DNA of 36,479 bases from Welwitschia mirabilis (GCA_051453625.1 JBOZIK010000001.1:273141049-273177527); one strand, 5' to 3'; counted from the first letter of the stretch, positions 1 to 10,231 are shown. Notes: a model not told the origin generated them from the letters alone. Numbers and translations are program-made.

Positions 1-333
1 AAGAAGATAATTCCAAGATGTCAAGGAAGAATACATAAAGATAAATATGATTCAACTCAGAGTTTCTCTTATACAAGAAAAAATAACCAACTTATAGGAA
101 TTATATATGCATCAATCAAATGAATACGAGATGCCATCAAGAAATGGCAAGAGAAATAATCCATACATAGCATAATGATTTCTATACATATTGCATAAGA
201 AGAATCAACAAGAAAGAATAAAATTAAAGAACCATACAATAAACATGACAATCTTAATATAGAATGCATAAGAAAGGATAAACAAGGAAGCATGAAGGTA
301 AGGAACCATTTATAAACATGATAATCTCCATAC

Positions 334-624
334 NNNNNNNNNNNNNNNNNNNNNNNNNNNNNNNNNNNNNNNNNNNNNNNNNNNNNNNNNNNNNNNNNNN
401 NNNNNNNNNNNNNNNNNNNNNNNNNNNNNNNNNNNNNNNNNNNNNNNNNNNNNNNNNNNNNNNNNNNNNNNNNNNNNNNNNNNNNNNNNNNNNNNNNNNN
501 NNNNNNNNNNNNNNNNNNNNNNNNNNNNNNNNNNNNNNNNNNNNNNNNNNNNNNNNNNNNNNNNNNNNNNNNNNNNNNNNNNNNNNNNNNNNNNNNNNNN
601 NNNNNNNNNNNNNNNNNNNNNNNN
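334..624. other. Assembly gap (291 N)
   Basis: A run of N inside the 72-bp satellite. Four periods would be 288 bp. The GCAT markers at 265 and 625 are exactly 5 x 72 apart, so the gap size agrees with the repeat phase. Confidence 0.97.
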
Positions 625-909
625 GCATAAAGAGGACCAATAAGAAAGCACAAAAGAGTAGAACCATAAATAAACATGATAATCTCAATACAAAATGCAT
701 AAAAAGGACCAACAAGGAATCACAAGAGAGTAGAACCATATATAAACATGATAATTTCAATACAGAATGCATAAAAAGGATCAACAAGGAAACACGAAAG
801 AGTAGAACCATACATACACATAACAATTTTAATATAGAATGCATATGAAAGGACCAATAAAGAAGCAGGAAGGTTAGGATCCTTACATACACATAATGAT
901 TTCAATATA

Positions 910-1009
910 NNNNNNNNNNNNNNNNNNNNNNNNNNNNNNNNNNNNNNNNNNNNNNNNNNNNNNNNNNNNNNNNNNNNNNNNNNNNNNNNNNNNNNNNNNN
1001 NNNNNNNNN
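910..1009. other. Assembly gap (100 N)
   Basis: A 100-N placeholder inside the satellite. The flanking markers at 841 and 1027 are 186 bp apart, which is not a multiple of 72, so the length is arbitrary. Confidence 0.97.
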
Positions 1010-1236
1010 CAATTTTAATATAGAATGCATATGAAAGGACCAATAAAGAAGCATGAAGGTTAGGATCCTTACATACACATAATGATTTCAATATAGAATG
1101 CATACGAAAGGACCAATAAGGAAGCATAAAGGTTAGGAATCATATCGATTTTTAAGAACTCAAGATCTTTGCAAGTCTTTGAGGCTTTTCTGGGTTTTAA
1201 GGCTCCATAGCAGAAGGATTTCCAAACTGAAAGTAA

Positions 1237-1266
1237 GGAAAAGAGAGGAGGAGAGTGCTATTTATA
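1237..1266 (-). promoter_or_regulatory. Candidate TATA box plus pyrimidine patch
   Basis: On the minus strand TATAAATA (1266 to 1259) is followed by a 19-nt pyrimidine run (1255 to 1237), the TATA plus Y-patch arrangement of plant core promoters. The LTR promoters in this window look alike: TATAAATA followed by a CT-rich stretch. Three 37-bp tandem repeats lie 50-160 bp upstream, where enhancer repeats often sit in LTR U3 regions. Transcription would run into the 72-bp satellite. It may be the promoter of an unrecognised LTR; no LTR ends or PBS were found here. The motif is seen; function is inferred. Confidence 0.4.
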
Positions 1267-1280
1267 ATCAAGATTTGGTG

Positions 1281-1427
1281 GAATGCAAAGAGTCACAAGA
1301 ATATAAGGACAAATTAAAGTTGATAAAGATTCCTTGCATATAAAGACAAACAAAAGTTGGCAAAGATTCCTTGCGTATGAAGACAAAAAAAAGTTTGTAA
1401 AGATTCCTTACATATGAAGACAAAATA
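1281..1427. repeat. 37-bp tandem repeat, 3 copies plus a partial
   Basis: AAAGATTCCTT recurs every 37 bp (AGATTCC at 1327, 1364 and 1401), each time followed by a version of ATATGAAGACAAA. A weaker partial copy (ATAAGGACAAATTAAAGTTG) precedes them. The repeats lie directly upstream of the minus-strand TATA box at 1259-1266. Confidence 0.85.
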
Positions 1428-1789
1428 TCATGAATGACGGTGGTTAAGAAAGGGGTTACATAATTGCCTGGCCACCGAGTGCTTTTAATAATAAAATTAA
1501 AATAATGCTTCACATTTAATAATGAGAAAAAGAAATAAATAACATGTCTCTATAGTAAATATTCAATTCAGCATTTACTTTCAAATGCATAAGTAATAAA
1601 AGATATTATTTCCACCACAAGAGCATATAAAAATTGGGTTAAACATTTACATAAAATGGTATTCATATTGCAACTCAATAATACAACATTTCAAGAACAT
1701 TGCAATTACAATAATTGGGATTTCAAGTAAGTCAATATTTTCAAAATATTTCATTAAGCATAAACTTGCAAATTTTATCAAAAAGGCAA
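1428..1789. other. No recognisable feature
   Basis: AT-rich sequence between the 37-bp repeats and the first recognisable base of element E2. It holds no convincing frame, LTR end or RNA gene. The point where E2 stops matching the other elements (about 1790) may be an insertion or deletion breakpoint. Confidence 0.6.
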
Positions 1790-2430
1790 AAATGTGGATA
1801 TGACATCAATTGAGTAATGTTGTAAAAAAGGTTGTTTTAAGTTCTTCTTCTAAATTATACTTATCTTCTATTTTTTCTTTAGTAGCATTAAAAATTCAAA
1901 TGGTAAACTTCTTTTTTCTTATGTGACATTTTGTTATTTTGATTTGTGTATTAATGATACAGTGGATAGTTGTACAAAAGACTCTTCTTAAGAGTAGTGA
2001 ATAACCTCTGTTATGTTCTAATTAAATGATAACTACATCTATGGGATAGAAAACTTCTTTTATTTGGATAATCAAGTACTTGATAATTCGCAGGGATTTC
2101 TTAATTAAAGTATGAATTAATTCTAAGATGATTCATATAGATTCCACTCTATTTTTCAACCTGAGTATTTTGTATATGTGAAGAGGCATGATGTTTACAC
2201 TGGTTCCTATGCCAATCAAGGATTTTTGAATTCTTTTGTTTCTTTCCAAACTAACACTTTCTGTTGATGCCCTAGAGTTCTTGAATTTAGGACAATTTTT
2301 TGTAAAATGTTGGAGAGAGATTGAGCACTGAAGACATTACTAGAAATAGTAAGTTTTCACTTTGTTTTAACTAGGTCTTTCCACAAATTACAATATTTAG
2401 GATATTCTTGCAAGATTTTTTAAAAAGGTA
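1790..2430 (-). pseudogene. E2 retropepsin region (degenerate)
   Basis: Aspartic protease of the gag-pol polyprotein, which would cleave it in the virus-like particle. On the minus strand the active-site loop reads LIGIGTSVNIMPLHIY: the catalytic aspartate of the usual D-x-G-A/S loop is glycine (codon 2213-2211), so the enzyme is dead. Towards 1900-1990 the conserved C-terminal part is visible (residues like IECHxGxKKF in E4 and E3). Frames are broken by several stops and shifts. The segment lies directly downstream of gag, and the pol linker is recognisable only to about 1790. Confidence 0.75.
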
Positions 2431-2599
2431 GGTTGATATTTACCTCTTACATCAAGGCCTTCAAGTGTTCATCATAGATAGGATTTATGTTTAAACTATC
2501 AAGCTAAGGAGTAGAGGATTTCTTCCCTTTATTTTATTATGAATAATTTTTAGTAGTGGACTTAGCATTTAATGTTAAAGGGAAGTAATATGTATCCAA

Positions 2600-3990
2600 A
2601 ATTTCTACATCATCTTCTTCCTTACTTTTTTAATTGTTTTTAGAACTTAGAGCCTTATGGTTAGGAGGTGTTGTATTATTTTCACTACTTGTTACTTCCT
2701 TCAAATATTTCTTGACTTTATTTGGGCTTGGTAAAGGTTGAGATGTAAGAGATCTTTGTGGTCTTTGAATAACTAAAATTATTTGTTGAAGCACATTCAC
2801 TAAGTTCTTAATATTATTATTAGTCCTTTCTTGCATCTTTTTCAATTCTTTTATTGAATATCAAAGTGGATCATTTTGATTTTATTAAAGAGGGAATATT
2901 TGGTTGGAAGTTTAAATTTTTGAATCTATTCTTAAAAGGTTTCTAATGTTATTATTCACCTAATATTTGTTGAAACTATGATTTATTTTTAAAGTTGGAT
3001 GTTATTTGATTAAATGCATACACTTCCTCAAACATCCTCTCTTTACGAGTTAGTAACAAAGGATATTCTTTAGTTGGATGAGAGTTGTCTTCACATATAT
3101 CACATGTTAAAGTTGCCTTGTCCTTTCTTACTACCTTTAAATCAACTATAATTTGAGTGTACTTCTTCAAAATGATAGTAAAATCCTTAATCATCTTGGA
3201 TGAATTATCTTTCTATTCTTTCTTATCATGTTTTACATCTTTTAAATTCTTTATTATTTAGCCTATAGTTTGATTTTCCTTGGAAGTGGGTTTTAACCAA
3301 ATTTGGATTATTTCTACTAGATTTTCCAATAAATTTCATTCATCATATAAAGTGAATTTCATTAAGTCACCATCATGAGAAAAGTCTACAAGTTATTTAA
3401 TTTGACTAGTTAATTCACTATAGAAATAATCTATCAATTACTCTTTAGGAAATTCATTAATAGGATTGGAATGGATAGATATGATGAAACACTCATAAGT
3501 TGTGGCATAATACTCTTAAGTTTGTTGTTGAAAGTTGGTAACTTCCTTCCTTCTTTTTTCCATGTTACTTTTACTCAAAAATATTTTAATAAAAATTTCT
3601 TACACTAAATTCAAATATTTTAGATTCTTATATGGAATATTTATAAGCCAAAGTTTTAATTTTTCTCTAAGTGTGACTAGAAAGATAACCATTTAAGTAT
3701 GATTACTGATACATTTCTTTTCATTCCTTGAGGTAAGAACAAGTTGTTCAATATCAGATAGATGTTGGAAAGGGTCCTCTTTAGTTTCCCTTGTAGGTGT
3801 TAGATATGCACTAAAGCTTCTTAATTCTATATCATAATCAAAAGGTAAATCAAAAGGATTTTGGATTTTTGTTTTTTATTGATAATTAAATCTCTAAGCA
3901 TAGTAATTGCATTTGAAGTTGAAATTCCTATCATGATTGATGTACTAGATGAAGTTGCTTGCTTTTATCTTGATGATAATTTTAATATAG
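2600..3990 (-). pseudogene. gag: E2 gag (degenerate capsid/nucleocapsid)
   Basis: Gag forms the capsid and binds element RNA. The N-terminal block is near 3934 (MIGISTSNA, then LRDLI), followed by a DPFQHL-type motif near 3780, the PF03732-like retrotransposon gag domain (about 3300-3750, fragmented), and a nucleocapsid zinc knuckle at 3104-3063. The knuckle reads C-x2-C-x4-H-x4-Y, so its last cysteine is a tyrosine (codon 3065-3063). A Pro/Lys-rich tail lies at 2845-2630. The two longest open pieces are 3194-2976 and 2845-2630. Stops and shifts rule out a full product. The equivalent knuckle in E3 is intact. Confidence 0.8.
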
Positions 3991-4663
3991 ATGAAAAATA
4001 AATGATATGATATAATTCTATATTATTATTTTCATTTTTTTTTTGAAAATTTTGACTTCGAAATGATAAAAGTGAAAAAAAACTTCTTCTACAATTCTAG
4101 AAATTTGCATACCTAGGGTTTGTGTACCTAGATATTGCTTAAAGTTGAATAACACTTCTCTGATATTTTCCTCAATTAAGTACTGCTCTCTCTGATATTT
4201 TATTTTTTATTAGAATTTACCATCTCCTTGCATATTTTAGATAGAAAATAAAAACTAAAATAAAAAATAATTGATAGTCATTTGTCTACTGGTGGAGATG
4301 ATATAAAGGATAATGATTAAAAAAAAAGAATTACCAAAATCATAGAAAATTGCTATAAGTAGAAAATGAGGCCATCATCCACCTTATAGTAGGGATAATA
4401 GTAAGAATAACAGTATTTTATTACTATTACTAAAAGAAAACAAATTTGCAGAAAGAAAAGAAATTCAAAATTCTATGACTATCATTTTTCATATCATGGG
4501 AACAACTTAGAGGATGATAGTACTTTTTAAGCTATGAAAATCAAAACTTATAGAAAACATACTAAACTAGAATAAAAATACAATACTATTTGAAATAAAT
4601 AACTTGAATTGAAATCTAAGGCATCTATTTAGATAGTGATAATCCTCTAGCTCCTTATGGTCT
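3991..4663 (-). other. E2 untranslated leader
   Basis: Between the PBS and gag, corresponding to the E1 leader at 6887-7534. It has no open frame. It contains two recognisable 24-nt quasi-palindromes (4375-4398 and 4494-4517), related to those in the E1 leader. Confidence 0.65.
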
Positions 4664-4681
4664 TTCCTGACAAAGGCACAA
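4664..4681 (-). promoter_or_regulatory. E2 primer binding site (tRNA-Asp type)
   Basis: The minus strand reads TTGTGCCTTTGTCAGGAA, three bases after the inferred LTR end. Against the complement of the plant tRNA-Asp 3' end (TGGCGCCGTTGCCGGGGA) there are six differences: four transitions and two G-to-T. It would have primed minus-strand cDNA synthesis. It marks the adjoining LTR as the 5' LTR. Confidence 0.75.
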
Positions 4682-5417
4682 AAATCTCATGGTGTCAATT
4701 TGTGCAATCTTTGAGTCCTTAGTTAAACCCTATAAATCATATTACTTGTAAAAAAGAACATATTAGTATAGATGAGAGTTAACCTAAATTTCATATTTCA
4801 TTGAAGACACTAGGCTACAAGTTATAAAATTGATTTTATAAAGTATTTTATTCTTTTTCCTTTTAGTAAATAAAATAAAGAATAATGCAAATGTAATACA
4901 AGATGAATGATGATTGGAATGTGAATGGATAAAATGAAAGTATTTAAATTCCAATTCTTTTATTAAAAGAATCAGTCCTTATAAATTAGATTAATTACAA
5001 ATAGTTATTACTTTTTCCTTACCAACATAATATATAAGACATATCAAATAGAATGTGAATAAATGCAAATATGGAAATGAAATAAAATGATATGCAATAA
5101 AATATCTAAGCTAATAATGTTAACCTTAACAAAGGTTATCCTTATGATCTAGATAAAATATGAAATTATCACGCAATCATAATCAACTTAAACAATAAAG
5201 GAGGTTTACATAATATAACTAAAAAGAGTTCTAGTATTAATCATTAATTAACATCCACTTACAACCAAAGTAGTATCACATTAATAAAGAATACTTATTC
5301 TAAGACCAAGGAAATATTCTCTTTATATAGCTAATAGATAGACATTTTATCCTTTAATCTTCCATCACGAAATATCGGATACAAAAAAACTAAAATGGAA
5401 GTAAAGGAAAAGAGGGG

Positions 5418-5425
5418 TATTTATA
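5418..5425 (-). promoter_or_regulatory. E2 LTR TATA box
   Basis: The minus strand reads ACTATAAATACCCC followed by a CT-rich stretch, at the same LTR position as the TATA boxes of E1 and E3. Confidence 0.65.
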
Positions 5426-5656
5426 GTTTTAGTTTGAAGTTCTAGAAGTAAAGCCATAGAAGTCAGAGAATAAACCTTAGTAATCCATATGGGCTACATG
5501 ACCTCATTACAAAGATAAACTTCCATTCATAAAAAATAGTCATCATCTAATCTATTAGAGGAATGATACTAGGGACTATACTTCATAAGAAGAGGTGAGA
5601 CATCAATGTAAAGCTCTATAGTTAACTTCATAGCTTCAATCCATATTAATAATACT

Positions 5657-5661
5657 ATCAT
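5657..5661. repeat. Target-site duplication of E1, left (ATCAT)
   Basis: ATCAT directly precedes the TG of E1's 5' LTR and recurs directly after its 3' LTR (25393-25397). Both copies lie within E2's LTR sequence. Confidence 0.85.
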
Positions 5662-6168
5662 TGTTTTAATGCCAATTTATAGGATTTCAATGTCATGTTT
5701 TGAGTAGTTTTGGAAGATATCTATATAGATTTCAATTCAATTCTAATGATTATAGAAGATGGATAGGATGTTCACCAAAACATATGATTATTAGCATATT
5801 TAGAATTATCTTAAGCTTATTTTGGTACTTTATTTTTGAATAAATAATTAACCATGTAGAATAATAATTTCCCTTTGATCTAAAAGATAGAAAGATTAGT
5901 CATCTCTTATGTCATCTCCACTACAGAAAGGATGATAGTACTGCTAATATGAATTGAAGATATGGAGCTAATTACAGGGCCTAAAGCTAATGGATAAGCT
6001 TTTAACATGGAGTTACATATCCATTACCTTAACCATAATAGTTAAAATGATAGCTATTTTGTATGGATAAAAAGAATTATCTTTGTAATGAGGTCATGAA
6101 ACCCATGTGGTTAGTATAGTTTTTTCTTCAATTTTTAAGGTTGCACTTCTAGAACTTTAATGTAAAAC

Positions 6169-6176
6169 TATAAATA
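6169..6176 (+). promoter_or_regulatory. E1 5' LTR TATA box
   Basis: ACTATAAATACCC followed by a CT-rich stretch, about 0.5 kb into the LTR. The same motif is at 24672-24679 in the 3' LTR. Confidence 0.7.
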
Positions 6177-6493
6177 CCCTCTATTTCCTTCACTTCCATT
6201 TCCATATTTTAACTATATATTCTTGTGATGTAAGATTAAAGAACAGGAAGTTCATCCATTAAATAGATAAAGAAGATTACCTTGGTGTTAGGTTGAGTAT
6301 CCTTCATTGAAGTGTTACTATTTTGTTATAAGTGGATGTCATGTTTATGATTAATTCAATTACTATTTTACCTCCTATTTTGTAAGTTTCCCTTATAACT
6401 AAATTTAGTTATAATTTGGTGACAACTCTATAGTTTATTTAGATCATAAGGACAACCTTTACTAAGGTTAACTTTGTTAGTTTAGATTTTGCA

Positions 6494-6503
6494 NNNNNNN
6501 NNN
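6494..6503. other. Assembly gap (10 N)
   Basis: Comparison with the 3' LTR, where TTTAGATTTTGCA and TTATAG are separated by about 57 bases, indicates that the 10 N replace roughly 57 bp. Confidence 0.9.
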
Positions 6504-6868
6504 TTATAGCTTCTGTTAAATATGAATAAGTGATAAATGCTTCCTATGTAATCTAAATTATAAGAACTAGTTCTTATAATAGGAGAATTAGAATCCAAAT
6601 ATAGCTCATTCACTTGCATTTCATCCATTTCATTTCACTATCATTCATCTTACATTACATTTGTGTTGTTGTTTACATTTATTTACTAAAAGGGAAAAAG
6701 ACTAAAATAATTTATAAATCAATCCTTTAACTCCTAGCCTAGTGCCTTCAATGAAATATGACATTTAGTTAACTCCCATATATACTATTGTATGTTTTTT
6801 GCAAGTGTTGTAATTTATAGGTTTTGCCTAAGAACTTAAAGATTGCATAAATTCACATCGCAATATTT

Positions 6869-6886
6869 TGGTGTTGTTGTCAGAGA
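6869..6886 (+). promoter_or_regulatory. E1 primer binding site (tRNA-Asp type)
   Basis: TGGTGTTGTTGTCAGAGA starts three bases after the LTR. Against TGGCGCCGTTGCCGGGGA, the complement of plant tRNA-Asp, there are six mismatches and all are C-to-T or G-to-A. It would prime first-strand cDNA and fixes the 5' LTR. Confidence 0.88.
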
Positions 6887-7534
6887 AGGTCACAAGAAGT
6901 TGGAGTTTTATCATTATCTAGTTAAGTGGCTTGAATTTTAATTCAGCTTATTTATTTAATATAGTTTTGTATTTTTACTATAGTTTAATAGGTTTATTTT
7001 ACTAATTTTTATTTTTTATAGTTAAAAATTCACTGTTATTCATCCTGTCATTCCCATAATACTAGAAACAAAAGTTTAAATTTTTTGAATTTCTTTTATT
7101 TTTTGTAAATATCTCTTCTTTTAGTAGTAGTAAAAGTATGATAATTTTATCTATCGTTCCCACGACAATCTAGACAACAGTCTATTTATCTAATTACACT
7201 AATTTTTTTCTAATTTTAGTTTTATTTTATTATGATCATTATTCCTCTTATCATCTCCATGACAAGGTGGATGACTGTCAGTTCTTTTCTATTTTAGTTC
7301 TTATTTGTTATCTAAAGTATGCAGGGACATGATAAATTCTAGTAGAAAGACATAATACTAGAAAGAGTAGAACTTAATTGAATAAAATATCAAAGAAGGA
7401 TCATTTGATTTTAAACAAAATTCAAGTATGCACATTCTAGGTATTTAAAATTCAATAATTGAAGAAGAATATTTTTTCGCATTTATTATTTTAGAATTAT
7501 ATTTTGTAAACGAAAATTATAGCATAAAAATAGA
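6887..7534 (+). other. E1 untranslated leader
   Basis: No open frame. Three spaced versions of the 24-nt quasi-palindrome are present (7048-7071 degenerate, 7154-7177, 7251-7274), about 100 bp apart. The position between PBS and gag is where dimerisation or packaging signals are expected, but no function can be shown. Confidence 0.6.
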
Positions 7535-8449
7535 TTGTATTATTTCTTCTTCAACTATGTTAAAATGTTTGCAAAACAAAATCAAGTTGCTTCATCTAAT
7601 ATGCTAATCATGGTAGGATCTTCTACTTCAAATGTAAATATTACTCTTAGAGACCTAATTGCTAATAGAAAATGTGTAATCCAAAATCCTTTTGATTTTT
7701 CTATCGGTGATGATGTAGATTTAAGAAATTTGAGTGCCTATCCAACATTTTTAGGGGAACCTAAGGAAGACCCTTTCCAACATCTAGCTAACATTGAACA
7801 AGTTGTGCTTGCCTCAGGAAATGAAAATAAAAATATTAGTGATCATACTTACATGATTATTTTTTAAGTCATACTTGGAGGAAAGGCAAAATTTTGGTGT
7901 AAAACCATTCCACATAAGAGTCTTAAATCATGGAGTCAAGTGCAAGAAGTTTTTATTAAAAGATTTTTTAGTGAAAGTACCATGAAAAAAAGAAGAAAGG
8001 AAGTTACCAACTTTTAACAACATCATAAGGATTATGCTATAACATATGAACATTTTAGCATAGCTATCCATTTCAACCTTGTAAATGAACTCTATAAGGA
8101 AGAATTGGTAGATTATTTCTACATTGGATTAACTAGTCAAACTAAAAAACTTGTAAACTATTTTTATGGAGGCAACTTAATGAACTTAGTCTTAGATGAG
8201 GTATGGAATGTATTGGAAAACCTAGTAGAAATAAGTCAAACTTGGCCTAAACCCACTAAGAAAAATCAAACTGTAGGCCAAATCATAAAAGATTTAAAAG
8301 AGGTAAAACATGATAAGGAAGAATAAAGAGGTGATTCAACCAATTTAATTAAGGATTTCACTACCACTTTGGAGAAGTATGCTCAAATAATAGTTGATTG
8401 AAAAGTAGTAAAAGACAAAAACACAACTTCAACATGTGATATTTATAAA
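7535..8449 (+). pseudogene. gag: E1 gag, copy 1
   Basis: Capsid polyprotein. A single frame runs from 7535 to the gap with four in-frame stops (7865, about 8015, 8324, 8399) and no obvious later frameshift, so decay is mainly by substitution. The likely start is the ATG at 7565 (MFAKQNQ); a homologous ATG at 7557 is out of frame. Visible blocks are STSNVNITLRDLIANRK, DPFQHLANIEQ, the PF03732-like capsid domain (FWCKTIP, SWSQVQEVFIKRFF, then DYFYIGL) and, just before the gap, a damaged zinc knuckle start CDIYK (second Cys to Tyr). It is truncated by the gap at 8450 and followed by a second gag. Confidence 0.9.
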
Positions 8450-8549
8450 NNNNNNNNNNNNNNNNNNNNNNNNNNNNNNNNNNNNNNNNNNNNNNNNNNN
8501 NNNNNNNNNNNNNNNNNNNNNNNNNNNNNNNNNNNNNNNNNNNNNNNNN
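8450..8549. other. Assembly gap (100 N) between two gag copies
   Basis: A 100-N placeholder. Upstream sequence ends in the gag zinc knuckle; downstream restarts in the leader just before a second gag start. Confidence 0.97.
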
Positions 8550-10231
8550 AAAGGAAATAGTGAAAATAATAGCATATAACTAGATTGTGTTATTTCTTTT
8601 TTAACTATGTCAAAATCATCATAAAAATAAAAACAAGTCGATTTGTTTAATACGCCAATCATGATAGGAACTTCAACTTCAAATGCAAATGTTACACTTA
8701 GAGATTTAATTGCTAATAGTAAACATGAAATCCAAAATCCTTTCACTTTACCTACTGGTGATGATGTATAATTAAAAAACTTAAGTGCCTATTAAACATT
8801 TTTAAGGGAACATGAGAAAGACCCTTTTCAATATCTAGCTGATATTGAACAACTTATGCTTACCTTAGTAAAGGGAAAATTGCATTAGTAATCTTATCTA
8901 CATAATTTCCATTCTAGTTATCCTTAGAAGAAAGGTAAAATTTTCACTTTAAACCATTCCACACAAGAGCTTTAAATTATAGAGTTAAGTGTATGAAGTT
9001 TTTATTAAAAGATTTTTGAGTGAAAGTAACATGATGAAAAGAAGAAAAAAGTTACCAACTTTTAACAACCACTTTATGAGAATTATACCACAACTTATGA
9101 GCATTTTATCATGGCTATCCATTCCAACCCTGTTCATGAATTCTATAAAGATGAAATGGTAGATTATTTCTATAGTGAATTAACTAGTCAAACTTGGCTA
9201 AAACCCACAAAAAAAAATTAAACTATAGTTCAAATCATAAAATATTTAAAGGAAGTAAAATATGAAAGGAAGAATAAAAAGGTAATTCAACTAACTTAAT
9301 TAAGGGTTTCACTACCACTTTGGAGAAGTATACTCAAATGATAATTGATGCAAATGAAGTAAAAGATAAAAACACAACTTAAACATGTGATATTTGTAAA
9401 TAAAACTTTCATATAATTAAAGAATAACCCTTGTTACCAACTTGTAAAGAAATGATGTTTAAGGAAGTATGTACATTCAACCAAAGAATACTTAACTTTA
9501 AAATCCAACCACAATTTCAACAAATATTAATTGGACAATCCTAATAAAAACTTTTTGAAAAATGATTTATAAATTTAAAATTTTAACTAAATTATCTTAT
9601 TTTTCATCTAAATAAAAATGATCCACTCATAGATTTCATAGAAGAATTTAAAAAAAATGCAATAAAAAACTAATAATGATATTAAAAACTTAGTGAATGT
9701 GCTTTAACAAAAGATGCTTACCAATCAAATACCATATGGATCTCTTGCATCTAAACCTTTACCTAACCCAAATGAAGTTAAGAGGGATTTGAAGATAGTA
9801 GTAGAAAGTGAAAAAGATACAACACCTCCTACTCATGAGGTCTCAACTTCCAAAAACAATAAAAATAGTAATGAAGAAGATGATATAAAAATTTTGGACA
9901 TGTGTATAACTTCCCATTAACATCATATGCTAAGACCACCACCAAAAACATTTCATAGGAAAAAAAAGGAAAGAAATCATCTACTTCTTAGTTTGATAGG
10001 TTAAGCATGAATACTATTTATGATGATCACTTAAAAAGCTTGATGCATGAGGTAAACATCAACTTATAGTTTTGGAAACCGTTGCAAGAAAATTCTGAAT
10101 ATTCAAAGTTGTGGAAAGACCTAGTAAGAAGAAAATAAAAATGTTCCATTCCTAGTAAAGTTTTTCTTACTCAATATATTTTTATTTTAGTCATTAAAAA
10201 ATGATCTAAACTCAAAGACCTTGAGGTATCA
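8550..10231 (+). pseudogene. gag: E1 gag, copy 2, to the PR junction
   Basis: The sequence restarts in the leader, with the ATG at 8607. TSTSNANVTLRDLIAN and the DPFQYLADIEQ blocks repeat copy 1 but with more stops and shifts. A zinc knuckle remnant CDICK is near 9388, with the last Cys lost. The C-terminal tail has an open piece at 9714-9920 (LPNPNEVKRDLK, then DTTPPTHE), equivalent to 2845-2630 in E2. It then runs through LWKDLV (about 10110) towards protease and is cut at 10231 by the nested insert; PR resumes at 18573. Two divergent gags in one element reflect duplication or a scaffolding join. Confidence 0.82.
10227..10231. repeat. Target-site duplication of the nested insert, left (TATCA)
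   Basis: E1 coding sequence reads GAGGTATCA here and resumes as TATCAATAGTGAG at 18573. The uninterrupted E2 copy has a single CATCA at the homologous place. Confidence 0.75.

Larger units (their letters stand above)
1..1137. repeat. 72-73-bp tandem satellite array
   Basis: A unit marked by GAATGCATA recurs with GCAT at 193, 265, 625, 697, 769 and 841 (exact 72-bp steps) and at 1027 and 1100 (73 bp). Each unit also carries a version of AACCATACATAAACATGATAA. The first about 190 bases hold more diverged units. Two N gaps (334-624 and 910-1009) interrupt the array, so its true length is unknown. Because 72 is divisible by 3, the array keeps long frames open on both strands: hydrophilic 24-residue repeats on plus and hydrophobic ones on minus. 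The 73-bp units break these frames, so I treat this as satellite DNA rather than a gene. No similarity to the neighbouring LTRs was seen. Confidence 0.9.
1790..5661 (-). mobile_element. Athila-type LTR element E2 (5' half; continues at 25398-25669)
   Basis: Read on the minus strand, the order is LTR, PBS, leader, gag and PR, after which homology ends near 1790. The start of its 5' LTR is displaced to 25398-25669 by the insertion of E1: both broken ends carry ATCAT (5657-5661 and 25393-25397). Rejoined, the LTR is about 1.25 kb, matching the others. RT, RNase H, integrase and the 3' LTR are not in the window, so E2 is truncated or interrupted at its 3' side. Clade assignment rests on gag/PR similarity to E1 and E3 and on the tRNA-Asp type PBS. 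Confidence 0.85.
4685..5661 (-). repeat. E2 5' LTR, promoter-proximal part
   Basis: Homologous in inverse orientation to E1's LTRs (about 5931-6865 and 24437-25392). It contains the R/U5 end near 4685, a TATA box (5425-5418) and the TTTGTAATGAGG-type block. It stops at 5661, where E1 begins. The missing U3 start, about 272 bp, is at 25398-25669. ATCAT at its right edge is the target duplication. Confidence 0.88.
5662..6865 (+). repeat. E1 5' LTR
   Basis: It starts TGTTTTAATGCC and ends in CAATA (CAACA in the E4 LTR), three bases before the PBS. A TATA box is at 6169-6176. A 10-N gap at 6494-6503 stands where the 3' LTR has about 57 bases, so the real length is near 1.25 kb. Block order matches the 3' LTR (24169-25392). 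Confidence 0.92.

Noticed and set aside
254-892. Long minus-strand frames of hydrophobic repeats in the satellite
   Set aside because: They span N gaps, arise from the 72-bp period being a multiple of 3, and break at the 73-bp units; no domain is recognisable.
1-1137. Possible CRISPR-like array
   Set aside because: Units are head-to-tail with no unique spacers, and the context is a plant genome.
1268-1513. Minus-strand 81-residue frame
   Set aside because: It covers the 37-bp repeats and runs toward the TATA box; it has no motif and looks like promoter-region sequence.
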